Positions 54,427 through 63,610 of a DNA stretch of 64,000 bases are shown here, piece by piece; position 1 is the first letter of the stretch, and the number at the start of each line of letters is the position of its first letter. This DNA comes from Piscinibacter sp. (GTDB taxonomy: Bacteria > Pseudomonadota > Gammaproteobacteria > Burkholderiales > Burkholderiaceae_C). The notes under the pieces were generated by a model. It saw only the letters and a program-made list of their open reading frames with translations, had not been told where the DNA came from and made no database searches. Where the stretch lies: NCBI GenBank assembly GCA_019635485.1, contig JAHBZL010000018.1:1-64000 (forward strand), read 5' to 3'. A program made the position numbers and the translations under genes.

Positions 54427-55464
54427 ATGACCGACCCGCTGCCGTCCGCCACGGATTCACCCGCCTCCGGGAGCCTTGCGCTGCTCGCGTCGCTGGGGCA
54501 GCCCGAGGGCGCACTGCTCGGTGCTCTGCTCGAAGCGCTCGACCGGCTGGAGCTGCCGCTGGCGATCAAGGACCTGGCCACCGGACAGTACCGGCACGCG
54601 AATGCCCGCATGGTCGCGTTGCTGGGGGTCCCGGCGGACCAGGTGATGGGCAGCACCGATGCCCAATGGCTGGAGGCGAGCCAGTGGCCGGCGCTGAGAA
54701 CGGCCGAGCAGGCCGCTGCCGCCATGCCGCACGGTGCCGTCTCCGAGCACCGCCTGGACATCGGCGGCCAGCGGCGCGAGTTCAGCGTCGCCCGCGTGCC
54801 GCTGGCCTCGGCGGGCGGCGCGCCGCGGCTGCTGTGCTGCCTGTGGACCGAACTGACCGAGGCCCGTGCCCGCGAGGCGCGGCTGCAACAGGCGCTCGGT
54901 CAGATCGAGCAGCAGCAGCAGGCCGCGGAGACGCTGCGGCGGGAGAGCTACGACCAGGCGCTGCGCGACAGCGTCACCGGGCTGTACCAGCCGGCCCACT
55001 TCGGCGACCAGTTGCGGCGCGAGGTCGACCTGTCCTCGCGCGAGCATCGCGAGTTCTCGCTCGTGTCCATCGCGATCGACCCGCCCGGCGACGAGGTTCG
55101 TTCGCTCGGGGCGCCGGCCGCCACGCGCATCCTCGAGGCGCTCGGGCGGCTGCTGCGCGGCAACACGCGCGCGATGGACGCTTCCTGCCGGCTCGACGAC
55201 AGCCACTTCGCTGTCCTGCTGTCGGGGGTCGGCCTGGCGACGGCGCATTCGCGCATGGAAGGGTTGCGGCGCCAGTGCGCGACGCAGATCGTCGTGCTCG
55301 AAGGCCGCAACCTCGGCTTCACGGTCTCGATGGGCGTCGCGAGCTTTCCGCACACGGCGCACACCCAGGAGGCGCTGGTGCAGGCCGCGGAGACCGCCCT
55401 GGCGGAGGCCCGCAAGCGCGGCGGCAATCACGTCACGCTGGCCAGCATCCGGTTCGAGAACTGA
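54427..55464 (+). CDS. PAS-like plus degenerate GGDEF domain protein
   Basis: A 345-residue soluble protein. A PAS-like sensor occupies roughly residues 35-150 (LPLAIKDLATGQYRHANARMVALLGVPADQVMG). A glutamine-rich coiled coil comes next (about 155-180), then a GGDEF-type fold that starts DSVTGLYQPAHFGDQL. The active-site loop reads CRLDDSHFAVLLSG instead of RGGDEF, so cyclase activity is unlikely. I start at MTDPLPSA (54427); a GTG at 54343 is less convincing. It follows the ANTAR gene by 179 bases with no clear shared promoter. Confidence 0.85.
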   Translation: MTDPLPSATDSPASGSLALLASLGQPEGALLGALLEALDRLELPLAIKDLATGQYRHANARMVALLGVPADQVMGSTDAQWLEASQWPALRTAEQAAAAMPHGAVSEHRLDIGGQRREFSVARVPLASAGGAPRLLCCLWTELTEARAREARLQQALGQIEQQQQAAETLRRESYDQALRDSVTGLYQPAHFGDQLRREVDLSSREHREFSLVSIAIDPPGDEVRSLGAPAATRILEALGRLLRGNTRAMDASCRLDDSHFAVLLSGVGLATAHSRMEGLRRQCATQIVVLEGRNLGFTVSMGVASFPHTAHTQEALVQAAETALAEARKRGGNHVTLASIRFEN

Positions 55465-55480
55465 GCTGAGCGGCGGAGCG

Positions 55481-56299
55481 TCAGCCCGCCAGTCCCTTGT
55501 AGAGCATGTAGCTCGCCAGCGCGTACAGCAGCACCGCGAACACGCGCTTGAGCTGCCGCACGTCGAGCCGGTGCGCCGCCCGTGCGCCCAGGGGGGCCGT
55601 CAACACGCTGGCGCTGGCGATGCAGACGAGGGCGGGCACGTACAGATAGCCCAGCGCCCCCGGCAGGGCGGGTGGCAGGTTCCAGCCGCCGATCACGTAG
55701 CCGACCGTGCTGGCCAGGGCGATCGGGAAGCCGAGCGCCGCGCTGGTCGCCACCGCCTGGTGGATCGGCACGTTGCACCAGGTCATGAAGGGCACGGACA
55801 CGAAGGCGCCGCCGGCGCCGACCAGGCCGGACAGGAAGCCGATGACGCCGCCGGCGCCGCCGAGTCCGAGCGGGCCGGGCAGCGTGCGGCTCGGCGCGGG
55901 CCGGCGGTCCAGCAGCATCTGCGTCGCGGAGAAGCCGACGAAGAGCGCGAAGCTCACCGCGAGCACGGCGCCCTTGAGGAGGGCGAACGCCCCTGCCCCG
56001 GCGAGCAACGAGCCTCCGATGATGCCGGGCGCCAGCGCCCGCACGATCTCCCAGCGCACCGACCCGCGCTTGTGGTGGGCGCGCAGGCTGGACAGCGACG
56101 TGAAGAGGATGGTCGACATCGAGGTCGCGATGGCCATCTTGACGGCCAGCGCCGGCTCGACGCCGCGCGACGACAGGATCCAGGTGACGAAGGGCACCAT
56201 CAGCATGCCGCCACCGACGCCGAGCAGTCCGGCGAGGAATCCGGCGAAGGTACCCAGGGCGAGCAGTTCGGCGACGAGGCTGGCAGGTGGCAGTGGCAT
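55481..56299 (-). CDS. TauE/SafE family sulfite exporter-like permease
   Basis: A 272-residue membrane protein with about eight hydrophobic segments and two glycine-rich repeats, FLAGLLGVGGGMLMVPFV and FLSGLVGAGGAFVSVPFM, the mark of TauE/SafE permeases. The family moves sulfite, sulfoacetate or other anions outward. No sulfur genes are adjacent, so the cargo is open. ATG 56299 has no strong ribosome site; an upstream TTG (56332) is also weak. It is tail-to-tail with the GGDEF gene and divergent from the ligase operon. Confidence 0.87.
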   Translation of the reverse strand: MPLPPASLVAELLALGTFAGFLAGLLGVGGGMLMVPFVTWILSSRGVEPALAVKMAIATSMSTILFTSLSSLRAHHKRGSVRWEIVRALAPGIIGGSLLAGAGAFALLKGAVLAVSFALFVGFSATQMLLDRRPAPSRTLPGPLGLGGAGGVIGFLSGLVGAGGAFVSVPFMTWCNVPIHQAVATSAALGFPIALASTVGYVIGGWNLPPALPGALGYLYVPALVCIASASVLTAPLGARAAHRLDVRQLKRVFAVLLYALASYMLYKGLAG

Positions 56300-56352
56300 C
56301 GGTGGGGGGTGCCCTGCTTGGTCGCCGGACAACAGTCGAGGGTCATTATCAT

Positions 56353-56381
56353 TTGTCGGCCCAGGTACTTCGCGCTATAAC
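56353..56381 (+). promoter_or_regulatory. Probable sigma-70 promoter of the ligase-tctCBA operon
   Basis: TTGTCG (56353-56358) and TATAAC (56376-56381) with exactly 17 bases between, on the plus strand. The leader to the ligase ATG would be about 140 bases. The surrounding 227-base divergent gap to the TauE gene is notably AT-richer than its neighbours around 56345-56380, as expected for a promoter zone. Confidence 0.65.
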
Positions 56382-56526
56382 GCCAGCACTTGCGGTCAGG
56401 GCCTGCATCGTGGCCCGCATGCCAGACGGCCACCAGCCTTGCCATCCGCCGCGAGACCCCCGTATCACCTGCGCGCGCCGGCCTCATAACCCGGCCTGTG
56501 ATTGCCGTCATTGACTGAGGCCCAGG

Positions 56527-58047
56527 ATGTCGACCTTGAATGAACTGCTCGCACGGGGCGCCGCTGCCGACGCCGCCATTGCCGCACCGGGGCGCACTCC
56601 GCTCACGCACGGCGGACTGCGCATGCTGATCGACGCGACGATCGCGCGCCTGAACGGCCTGGGGCTGGGGCGCAACGACCGTGTTGCGATCGTGCTGGAC
56701 AACGGGCCCGAGATGGCGGCGTGTTTCATCGCCTGCGCCAGCGGCGTGGCCAGTGCACCTCTGAACCCGGCCTACCGCGCCGACGAGTTCGAGTTCTACC
56801 TGACCGACCTGCATGCCAAGGCCTTGATCGTCGCGCAGGGCAGCACCTCGCCGGCCGTCGCGGTGGCCGACAAGCTCGGCGTGCCGGTGCTCGACCTGGT
56901 CGTCGAAGCGGGTGCCGCGGCCGGCAGCTTCGCGCTCGTGCCACGCGGTGCCATGCCCGCCGCGGCGGCGCAGGCGCCGGGACCGGCGCAGCCGGACGAC
57001 GTCTCGATGGTCCTGCACACGTCGGGGACCACGTCGCGGCCGAAGATCGTGCCGCTCTCGCAGGCCAACCTCGCGGCGTCGGCGCGGCACATCGCGACGA
57101 CGCTGCGCTTCTCCGCCCAGGATCGCGGCCTGAACATCATGCCGCTGTTCCACATCCACGGGCTGATCGCCGGCGTGCTGGCGCCGCTGGCGGCCGGCTC
57201 GCAGGTGTTCTGCACGCCCGGCTTCAACGCCTTGAAGTTCTTCGCCTGGATGGACGAGGCGAAGCCGACCTGGTACACGGCCGTGCCGACGATGCACCAG
57301 GCCATCCTCGGCCGTGCGTCGAAGAACGCGGACGTGATCGCGCGCCATCCGCTGCGCTTCCTGCGCTCCTCCTCGTCGTCGATGCCGCCGCAGGTGATCC
57401 GCGAACTGGAGGAGGTCTTCAAGGCGCCGCTGATCGAGGCCTACGGCATGACCGAGGCCACCCACCAGATGGCATCGAATCCCTTGCCGCCCGAGGCGCG
57501 CAAGCCCGGCACGGTGGGCCGCGCCGCGGGCCCGGAGATCGCGATCATGGCCGAGGACGGAACGCTGCTTTCGCGCGGGGCGACCGGCGAGATCGTGATC
57601 CGCGGCCCGAACGTCACGGCCGGCTACGAGAGCAACCCGAAGGCGAACGCCGAGGCGTTCACGAACGGCTGGTTCCGCACCGGCGACCAGGGCGTCATGG
57701 ACGCCGAGGGCTACATCACGATCACCGGGCGCCTCAAGGAGATCATCAACCGCGGCGGCGAGAAGGTCAGCCCGCGCGAGATCGACGAGATCCTGATGGA
57801 CCACCCGGCCGTGGCCCAGGTGGTCTGCTTCGGCATGCCGCACCCCAAGCTCGGCGAGGAGGTGGCCGCCTGCGTGGTGCTGCGCGAAGGCGCGCAGGCC
57901 ACCGAGCGCGAACTGCAGGACTTCGTCGGCCAGCGGGCGGCCGATTTCAAGGTGCCGAAGAAGATCCTCTTCATGCCCGAGATCCCCAAAGGGGCCACCG
58001 GCAAGCTGCAGCGCATCGGGCTGGCAGCCAAGCTGGGGCTGGCCTGA
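56527..58047 (+). CDS. Acyl-CoA synthetase, oxalate-CoA-ligase-like
   Basis: A 506-residue adenylate-forming enzyme. AMP-binding motif VLHTSGTTSRPKIVPLSQANL is near residue 162, then EAYGMTEATHQMASNPL near 305, GWFRTGDQGVMDAEGY near 380 and the catalytic-lysine end PKGATGKLQRIGLA. NPAYRADEFEFYLTDLHAKALIV near 80 and SLQDRG-type core resemble oxalyl-CoA synthetases (plant AAE3, yeast Pcs60) more than long-chain ligases. That substrate call is by resemblance. It leads an operon with a tricarboxylate-type transporter, suggesting activation of the imported acid. Confidence 0.88.
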   Translation: MSTLNELLARGAAADAAIAAPGRTPLTHGGLRMLIDATIARLNGLGLGRNDRVAIVLDNGPEMAACFIACASGVASAPLNPAYRADEFEFYLTDLHAKALIVAQGSTSPAVAVADKLGVPVLDLVVEAGAAAGSFALVPRGAMPAAAAQAPGPAQPDDVSMVLHTSGTTSRPKIVPLSQANLAASARHIATTLRFSAQDRGLNIMPLFHIHGLIAGVLAPLAAGSQVFCTPGFNALKFFAWMDEAKPTWYTAVPTMHQAILGRASKNADVIARHPLRFLRSSSSSMPPQVIRELEEVFKAPLIEAYGMTEATHQMASNPLPPEARKPGTVGRAAGPEIAIMAEDGTLLSRGATGEIVIRGPNVTAGYESNPKANAEAFTNGWFRTGDQGVMDAEGYITITGRLKEIINRGGEKVSPREIDEILMDHPAVAQVVCFGMPHPKLGEEVAACVVLREGAQATERELQDFVGQRAADFKVPKKILFMPEIPKGATGKLQRIGLAAKLGLA

Positions 58048-58085
58048 GTCATTCCCCCTTCATCGAGTCGACGAAAGGAGTTCGC

Positions 58086-59081
58086 ATGCCGTTGGGAACC
58101 CTCGTGCCGCGCCTGGCCGCGGCCCTGTTCATTGGTGCAGCCTCGGCCGCGTCGGCCTGGGAGCCGAGCAAGCCTATCGAATTCATCGTGCCGGCCGGTA
58201 CCGGCGGCGGCGCCGACCAGATGGCCCGCTTCATCCAGGGCGTGGTGGCGAAGAACAACCTGAGCAAGCAGCCGATCGTCGTCGTCAACAAGTCGGGCGG
58301 CGCGGGCGCCGAAGGCTTCCTGGACATGAAGGGCGACAGCGGCAACGCGCACAAGATCGTCATCACGCTGTCGAACCTGTTCACGACGCCGATGGCGACC
58401 GGGGTGCCGTTCAACTGGCGCGACCTGACCCCGGTGCAGATGCTGGCACTCGACCAGTTCGTGCTGTGGGTGAATGCCGAATCGCCGTACACCACGGCGA
58501 AGGCCTACTTCGATGCCGTCAAGGCCGGCGCGCCCAACAGCATCAAGATGGGCGGCACCGGGTCCAAGCAGGAGGACCAGATCATCACCGTGATGATCGA
58601 GAAGGCGGCCGGCAAGAAAATCACCTACGTGCCGTTCAAGGGCGGCGGCGACGTGGCCGTGCAGCTGGTGGGCAAGCACATCGATTCAACGGTGAACAAC
58701 CCGATCGAGGCGGAATCGCACTGGCGTGCCGGCAAGCTGCGCGCGCTGTGCGTGATGGACAAGCAGCCGATGCCCTACAAGGACAAGCTCACCGCGACGC
58801 AGTCCTGGGCCGACGTCCCGACGTGCGCCAGCGCCGGGTTGCCGGTCGAGTACCAGATGTTGCGCGGCATCTTCATGCCGCCCGGGGTGAGCCCGGACCA
58901 GGTCCAGTTCTATCTCGACCTGTTCGCCAAGGTGCGCGCGCTGCCGGAGTGGAAGGACTTCATGAACAAGGGCGCCTTCAACCAGACCGCGCTGACCGGC
59001 CCCGCCTTCGTCGAGTGGCTGGGGCGCACCGAGCAGGCGCACCGCGTGCTGATGAAGGAAGCCGGCTTCATCGCAAACTGA
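58086..59081 (+). CDS. tctC: Tripartite tricarboxylate transporter binding protein (TctC/Bug family)
   Basis: A 331-residue periplasmic receptor with a signal peptide (ends near SAASA-WEPSKP). Bug-family features are PIEFIVPAGTGGGADQMARFIQGVV near residue 30, then VVVNKSGGAGAEGFLDMKG and KITYVPFKGGGDVAVQLVGKH. It would pass a carboxylate to TctAB. The ribosome site AAAGGAG stands six bases before the ATG. It is the second gene of the ligase operon, and the tctB and tctA genes follow directly. Confidence 0.93.
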   Translation: MPLGTLVPRLAAALFIGAASAASAWEPSKPIEFIVPAGTGGGADQMARFIQGVVAKNNLSKQPIVVVNKSGGAGAEGFLDMKGDSGNAHKIVITLSNLFTTPMATGVPFNWRDLTPVQMLALDQFVLWVNAESPYTTAKAYFDAVKAGAPNSIKMGGTGSKQEDQIITVMIEKAAGKKITYVPFKGGGDVAVQLVGKHIDSTVNNPIEAESHWRAGKLRALCVMDKQPMPYKDKLTATQSWADVPTCASAGLPVEYQMLRGIFMPPGVSPDQVQFYLDLFAKVRALPEWKDFMNKGAFNQTALTGPAFVEWLGRTEQAHRVLMKEAGFIAN

Positions 59082-59091
59082 CCGGGGCGCG

Positions 59092-59601
59092 ATGATGAGC
59101 CAAGAGGATGGCGACGACGAAAGGGGTCTGGGGCAGCGCTGGCCCGAAGTCGGCGTGACGCTGTTCCTCCTGCTCGTGGGCGCGCTCGTCGTCGCTGACA
59201 GCCTGCGCGTGGGCACCGGCTGGGCCGACGACGGGCCGCGCTCCGGCTACTTTCCGTTCTACATCGGCCTGCTGCTGATCGCCTCGGCGTCCTGGGTGCT
59301 CCTGCGCCAGATCTGGCGCTGGAAGGGTGCCAATCCGCAGTTTGCGACGCGGACGCAGATGGTCAGCGTGATCGCGGTCTTCCTGCCGATGGTGGTCTAC
59401 GTCGCGCTCGTCGCCGGGCTGGGCATCTATGTAGCCTCGGCCCTGCTGATCGGCTACTTCATGCGCCGCTACGGCGCGTACCGCTGGCTGGCGACGGCGG
59501 CGGTCTCGGTCGGCGTGCCGCTGGTGGTCTGGGCGGTGTTCGAGCGCTGGTTCCTGGTGCTGCTGCCCAAGGGCCCGCTCGAGCGCGCGCTCGGGCTCTG
59601 A
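59092..59601 (+). CDS. tctB: Tripartite tricarboxylate transporter small permease TctB
   Basis: A 169-residue membrane protein with four predicted helices (about 18-38, 55-72, 90-115, 130-152), as TctB should have. The opening MMSQEDGDDERGLGQRWPEVG is cytoplasmic and acidic. Two adjacent ATG codons (59092, 59095) are possible starts. It lies ten bases after tctC and nine before tctA, in the middle of the operon. Confidence 0.9.
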   Translation: MMSQEDGDDERGLGQRWPEVGVTLFLLLVGALVVADSLRVGTGWADDGPRSGYFPFYIGLLLIASASWVLLRQIWRWKGANPQFATRTQMVSVIAVFLPMVVYVALVAGLGIYVASALLIGYFMRRYGAYRWLATAAVSVGVPLVVWAVFERWFLVLLPKGPLERALGL

Positions 59602-59610
59602 GGGGGCACG

Positions 59611-61125
59611 ATGGAGGAGATCGGCAACCTCGTCCACGGTTTCGGCGTCGCGCTGACGCTGCCCAACATCGGCTTCATGTTCGTCGGCATCCTGCTCGGG
59701 GTGCTGATCGGCGTGCTGCCCGGCCTCGGCGGCGCCAACGGCGTGGCGATCCTGCTGCCGCTGACGTTCAGCATGAACCCCACCTCGGCGATCATCATGC
59801 TGAGCTGTATCTACTGGGGTGCGCTGTTCGGCGGGGCGATCACCTCGATCCTGTTCAACATCCCGGGCGAGCCCTGGTCGGTGGCGACCACCTTCGACGG
59901 CTATCCGCTGGCCCAGCAGGGCAAGGCGGCGCAGGCGCTGACGGCGGCGTTCACCTCGTCCTTCGTCGGCGCGCTGTTCGCCGTGCTGCTGATCACCTTT
60001 CTGGCGCCGCTGCTGGCCAGGTTTGCACTCAAGTTCGGCCCGGCCGAGTTCTTTGCCGTGCAACTGCTGACCTTCTGCAGCTTCGTCGGCATGAGCCGGG
60101 AGCCGCCGGCCAAGACGATCGCCGCCATGATGCTCGGCTTCGCGCTCGCCGCCGTCGGCCTGGACTCCGTGACCGGCACGCTGCGCATGACCTTCGGCGT
60201 GCCCGAACTGCTCAAGGGCTTCGACTTCCTGATCGCGGTGATCGGCCTGTTCGGCATCGGCGAGATCCTGCTGACCATGGAAGAGGGCCTGGCCTTCAAG
60301 GGCAAGAGTGCACGCATCAGCCCGGCGGTGGTGTTCCGCACCTGGATCGAGCTGCTCAGGCACTGGAAGGTGTTCCAGCGCTCGATGCTGATCGGCTGCT
60401 GGATGGGCATCACGCCCGGCGGCGCGACGCCGGCCTCGTTCATGAGCTACGGCATGGCGCGGCGCTTCTCGAAGGATCCGCAGTCCTTCGGCAAGGGCGC
60501 GCTCGAAGGCGTGGTCGCCCCGGAGACGGCGGCCCATGCAGCCGGCACCTCGGCACTGCTGCCGATGCTGACGCTGGGCATCCCCGGCTCGCCGACCGCG
60601 GCGGTGCTTCTGGGCGGCCTGCTGATCTGGGGCCTGCAGCCCGGGCCGATGCTGTTCGTCGAGCAGAAGGACTTCGTCTGGGGCCTGATCGCCTCGATGT
60701 ACCTGGGCAACCTCGTCGGGCTGCTGGTCGTGCTGACCACGGTGCCGTGGTGGGCGGCACTGCTGCGCATCCCGTTCTCGGTGATCGCGCCGGTGATCAT
60801 CATGATCTGCGCGATCGGCGCCTACACGGTGCACAACTCGATGTTCGACGTGGTGCTGATGATCGTGTTCGGCGTGCTCGGCTACCTGTTCAAGAAGCTC
60901 AAGTACCCGCTCGCGCCGATGGTGCTGGCGCTGGTACTGGGCGACATGGCCGAAGCGAGCTTCCGCCAGGCCATGCTGCTCTCGCAGGGCAGCCTGGCGA
61001 TCCTGTGGGCCAATCCCCTGGTGGGCAGCATCACCGGGCTGGCGCTGTTCATGCTGCTGTCGCCGCTCTGGGGCATCGCCCGGCGTGTCATGCGGCGGCG
61101 CGAATACTCGGAGGTATCGACATGA
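59611..61125 (+). CDS. tctA: Tripartite tricarboxylate transporter large permease TctA
   Basis: A 504-residue, highly hydrophobic permease with around a dozen helices. TctA signatures include LLGVLIGVLPGLGGANGVAILLPLTF near residue 30, YWGALFGGAITSILFNIPGEPWSVATTFDGYPLA near 70, and the repeat ETAAHAAGTSALLPMLTLGIPGSPTAAVLLGGL near 310. It forms the sodium- or proton-coupled channel. Its stop overlaps the ATG of the reductase (ATGA), so the reductase is part of the same transcript. Confidence 0.94.
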   Translation: MEEIGNLVHGFGVALTLPNIGFMFVGILLGVLIGVLPGLGGANGVAILLPLTFSMNPTSAIIMLSCIYWGALFGGAITSILFNIPGEPWSVATTFDGYPLAQQGKAAQALTAAFTSSFVGALFAVLLITFLAPLLARFALKFGPAEFFAVQLLTFCSFVGMSREPPAKTIAAMMLGFALAAVGLDSVTGTLRMTFGVPELLKGFDFLIAVIGLFGIGEILLTMEEGLAFKGKSARISPAVVFRTWIELLRHWKVFQRSMLIGCWMGITPGGATPASFMSYGMARRFSKDPQSFGKGALEGVVAPETAAHAAGTSALLPMLTLGIPGSPTAAVLLGGLLIWGLQPGPMLFVEQKDFVWGLIASMYLGNLVGLLVVLTTVPWWAALLRIPFSVIAPVIIMICAIGAYTVHNSMFDVVLMIVFGVLGYLFKKLKYPLAPMVLALVLGDMAEASFRQAMLLSQGSLAILWANPLVGSITGLALFMLLSPLWGIARRVMRRREYSEVST

Positions 61126-62132
61126 AGATCGCCGTGGTCGGCGCCGGGGCGATCGGAGGCTATCTGGGCGCGCGGCTCTCGCTGGCCGGCGAGGAGGTCA
61201 CGTTCATCGCGCGCAACCGCAATCTCGAAGCGATCAACGCGCGCGGCTTCCGCTTGATCAACGAAGACGGCAGCGAGCAGCACGCCCACGGCGTGCGCGC
61301 CGTGCAGCGCATGGCCGAGGCCGGGCCGCAGGACGCCGTGCTGCTGACGCTGAAGGCGCACCAGGTCGGCGATGTGCTGCCCGAGCTGCGCGAGCTGTTC
61401 GGGCCGCACACCTGCGTGGTCACGATGATCAACGGCATCCCCTGGTGGTACTTCCACAAGCTCGCCGGGCCGTACGAGGGCCGGCAGCTCGAGAGTGTCG
61501 ACCCGGGGGGCCGGATCGCGCAGCACATCGAGCCGGACCGGATCATCGGCAGCGTCGTCTACCCGGCCAGCGAACTGCTCGAGCCCGGCGTCGTGAAGGT
61601 GATCGAGGGCAACCGCTTCACCCTCGGCGAGCTCGACGGGCAGCGCAGCGAGCGCATCGAGGCGCTCTCGCAGTCGATGATGCGCGCCGGGTTCAAGGCG
61701 CCCGTGGCGCGCGACATCCGCAGCGAACTGTGGGTCAAGCTGTGGGGCAACCTCAGCTTCAACCCGATCTCGGCGCTCACGCACGCCACGCTCGAGGCGA
61801 TCTGCCGCTTCGGCCCGACGCGCGAGCTCGCCGCCGGGATGATGCGCGAGGCGCAGGCGGTGGCGGAGAAGCTCGGTGTGCGCTTCAAGATCACGCTGGA
61901 GCAGCGCATCGCCGGCGCCGAAGCCGTGGGGGCGCACAAGACCTCGATGCTGCAGGACGTCGAACACGGGCGCGCGCTGGAGCTGGAGGCGCTGGTCGGT
62001 GCGGTCGTCGAGCTCGGGCGCGTCACCGACACGCCGACGCCCACCATCCAGGCCATCTATGCCGCGACCCGCCTGCTCGCCGCCACGCTCGCGGCGCAGC
62101 ACGGCCGGCTGGCGGTGCAGGGTCAGCCGTAG
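61122..62132 (+). CDS. 2-dehydropantoate 2-reductase (ketopantoate reductase) family protein
   Basis: A 336-residue NADPH enzyme of the PanE/ApbA fold. It begins KIAVVGAGAIGGYLGARLSLAG, a Rossmann motif, with LLTLKAHQV near residue 70 and the C-terminal helical domain (ELWVKLWGNLSFNPISALTHATLE near 205, EKLGVRFKI later). Operon position after tctA suggests that it reduces a 2-oxo acid taken up or formed there, not ketopantoate for coenzyme A. I therefore give no gene symbol. It is tail-to-tail with the FAH gene. Confidence 0.88.
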   Translation: MKIAVVGAGAIGGYLGARLSLAGEEVTFIARNRNLEAINARGFRLINEDGSEQHAHGVRAVQRMAEAGPQDAVLLTLKAHQVGDVLPELRELFGPHTCVVTMINGIPWWYFHKLAGPYEGRQLESVDPGGRIAQHIEPDRIIGSVVYPASELLEPGVVKVIEGNRFTLGELDGQRSERIEALSQSMMRAGFKAPVARDIRSELWVKLWGNLSFNPISALTHATLEAICRFGPTRELAAGMMREAQAVAEKLGVRFKITLEQRIAGAEAVGAHKTSMLQDVEHGRALELEALVGAVVELGRVTDTPTPTIQAIYAATRLLAATLAAQHGRLAVQGQP

Positions 62133-62135
62133 GTT

Positions 62136-62900
62136 TCAGCCGTAGAGGTTGGCCAGCCGGCCGATCCCGTCGATTTCCACCTCCACGTGCGTGCCCGGCT
62201 TCATCGGCAGGACGCCGATCGAGGTGCCGCAGAGGATGACATCGCCGGGTTCGAGCGTCATGTCCTGCGAGAGACGGGCGACCAGTTCGTGGGGCGGAAA
62301 GATCATGTCGGCCAGCGGGTAGTTCTGGCGCTCACGCTCGCCGACGAAGGTGCGCACGCTGGCCGACGCGGGATCGAACTGCGTTTCGATCACCGGGCCG
62401 AGGACGCCGAAGCCGTCGAAGCCCTTGGCGCGGGTCCACTGCGGGAAGGACGGGTCGCACTGCAGCAGCTCGATCGCGGTGATGTCGTTCGCGCAGCTGT
62501 AGCCGAAGATGTGCGCGGCGGCTGCGTCCCGGCCGACGGCCTTGGCGCGCCGGCCGATCACGATCGCCAGTTCGCCCTCGTAGGCCACGCGGCCGACGCC
62601 GGGCGGCGGGGCCGCGATGGCCTGGCCATGGGCGGCCAGGCTGTTCGGGGTCTTGAGGAAGTAGAGGGGCTCGGCGGGCACCGCCCAGCCGTTCTTCGCG
62701 GCCGCGGCGTGGAAGTTGTTCCACAGCGCGATCATCTTGCCGGGGCGGCAAGGCGGCAGCCATTCGACGCCGTCGATCGCGATGCTCTGACCGGTGGCGC
62801 GGGGCTGCGCGAACAGGTCGCCTTCGTGCAGCTGCAGGCGGCCGTCGTCGAGCACGCCGAACATCTCCAGGCCGGCGTGCCGGCAGCGCATCCACTTCAT
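62136..62900 (-). CDS. Fumarylacetoacetate hydrolase family protein
   Basis: A 254-residue FAH-superfamily enzyme. Metal-site and core motifs: GKMIALWNNFHAAAAKNG near residue 54, RVAYEGELAIVIGRRAKAV near 105 (the metal-binding glutamates), FGYSCANDITAIELLQ near 133 and the end ILCGTSIGVLPMKPGTHVEVEIDGIG. Such enzymes act on acylpyruvates, oxaloacetate or 2-oxo acids. It is convergent with the reductase and only three bases separate the stops. A metabolic tie to the transported acid is possible, not shown. Confidence 0.9.
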   Translation of the reverse strand: MKWMRCRHAGLEMFGVLDDGRLQLHEGDLFAQPRATGQSIAIDGVEWLPPCRPGKMIALWNNFHAAAAKNGWAVPAEPLYFLKTPNSLAAHGQAIAAPPPGVGRVAYEGELAIVIGRRAKAVGRDAAAAHIFGYSCANDITAIELLQCDPSFPQWTRAKGFDGFGVLGPVIETQFDPASASVRTFVGERERQNYPLADMIFPPHELVARLSQDMTLEPGDVILCGTSIGVLPMKPGTHVEVEIDGIGRLANLYG

Positions 62901-62904
62901 GTCC

Positions 62905-63366
<462 letters not shown>

Positions 63367-63390
63367 CTCGGGGGATCGGCGAAAGAAGAG

Positions 63391-63568
63391 GTGTCCGCCA
63401 CGAACCGGGAGCCGCATTCCTGAACCCAGGGGATTCAGGTGGGCGAGGTCAGCGGGGCTTCGGGTTCATCTGACGCGAGACGATCACACCTGCCGGGCGA
63501 TGTTCCAAGCCCTTGCTCGTACGAGCATCGGTTCCAGGAAATATAGAACTCACGCGAACGCGACGGAC
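63391..63568 (-). ncRNA. ssrS: 6S RNA
   Basis: Minus-strand RNA of about 178 bases that binds sigma-70 RNA polymerase in stationary phase. Terminal helix: GTCCGTCGCG (63568-63559) pairs with CGTGGCGGAC (63402-63393) over ten pairs, two G-U. A 9-pair hairpin with 3-base loop (63439-63419; CCTGAATCC, CCT, GGGTTCAGG) has the same design as the E. coli 6S 3' hairpin. A TAGAAT -10 box (63580-63575) predicts the start at 63568. The place between zapA and the EVE gene is the conserved 6S locus. Exact ends are estimates. Confidence 0.8.
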
Positions 63569-63610
63569 AAAACCATTCTACGCCGCACCCGCCGAACGCA
63601 GTGTGACGCT

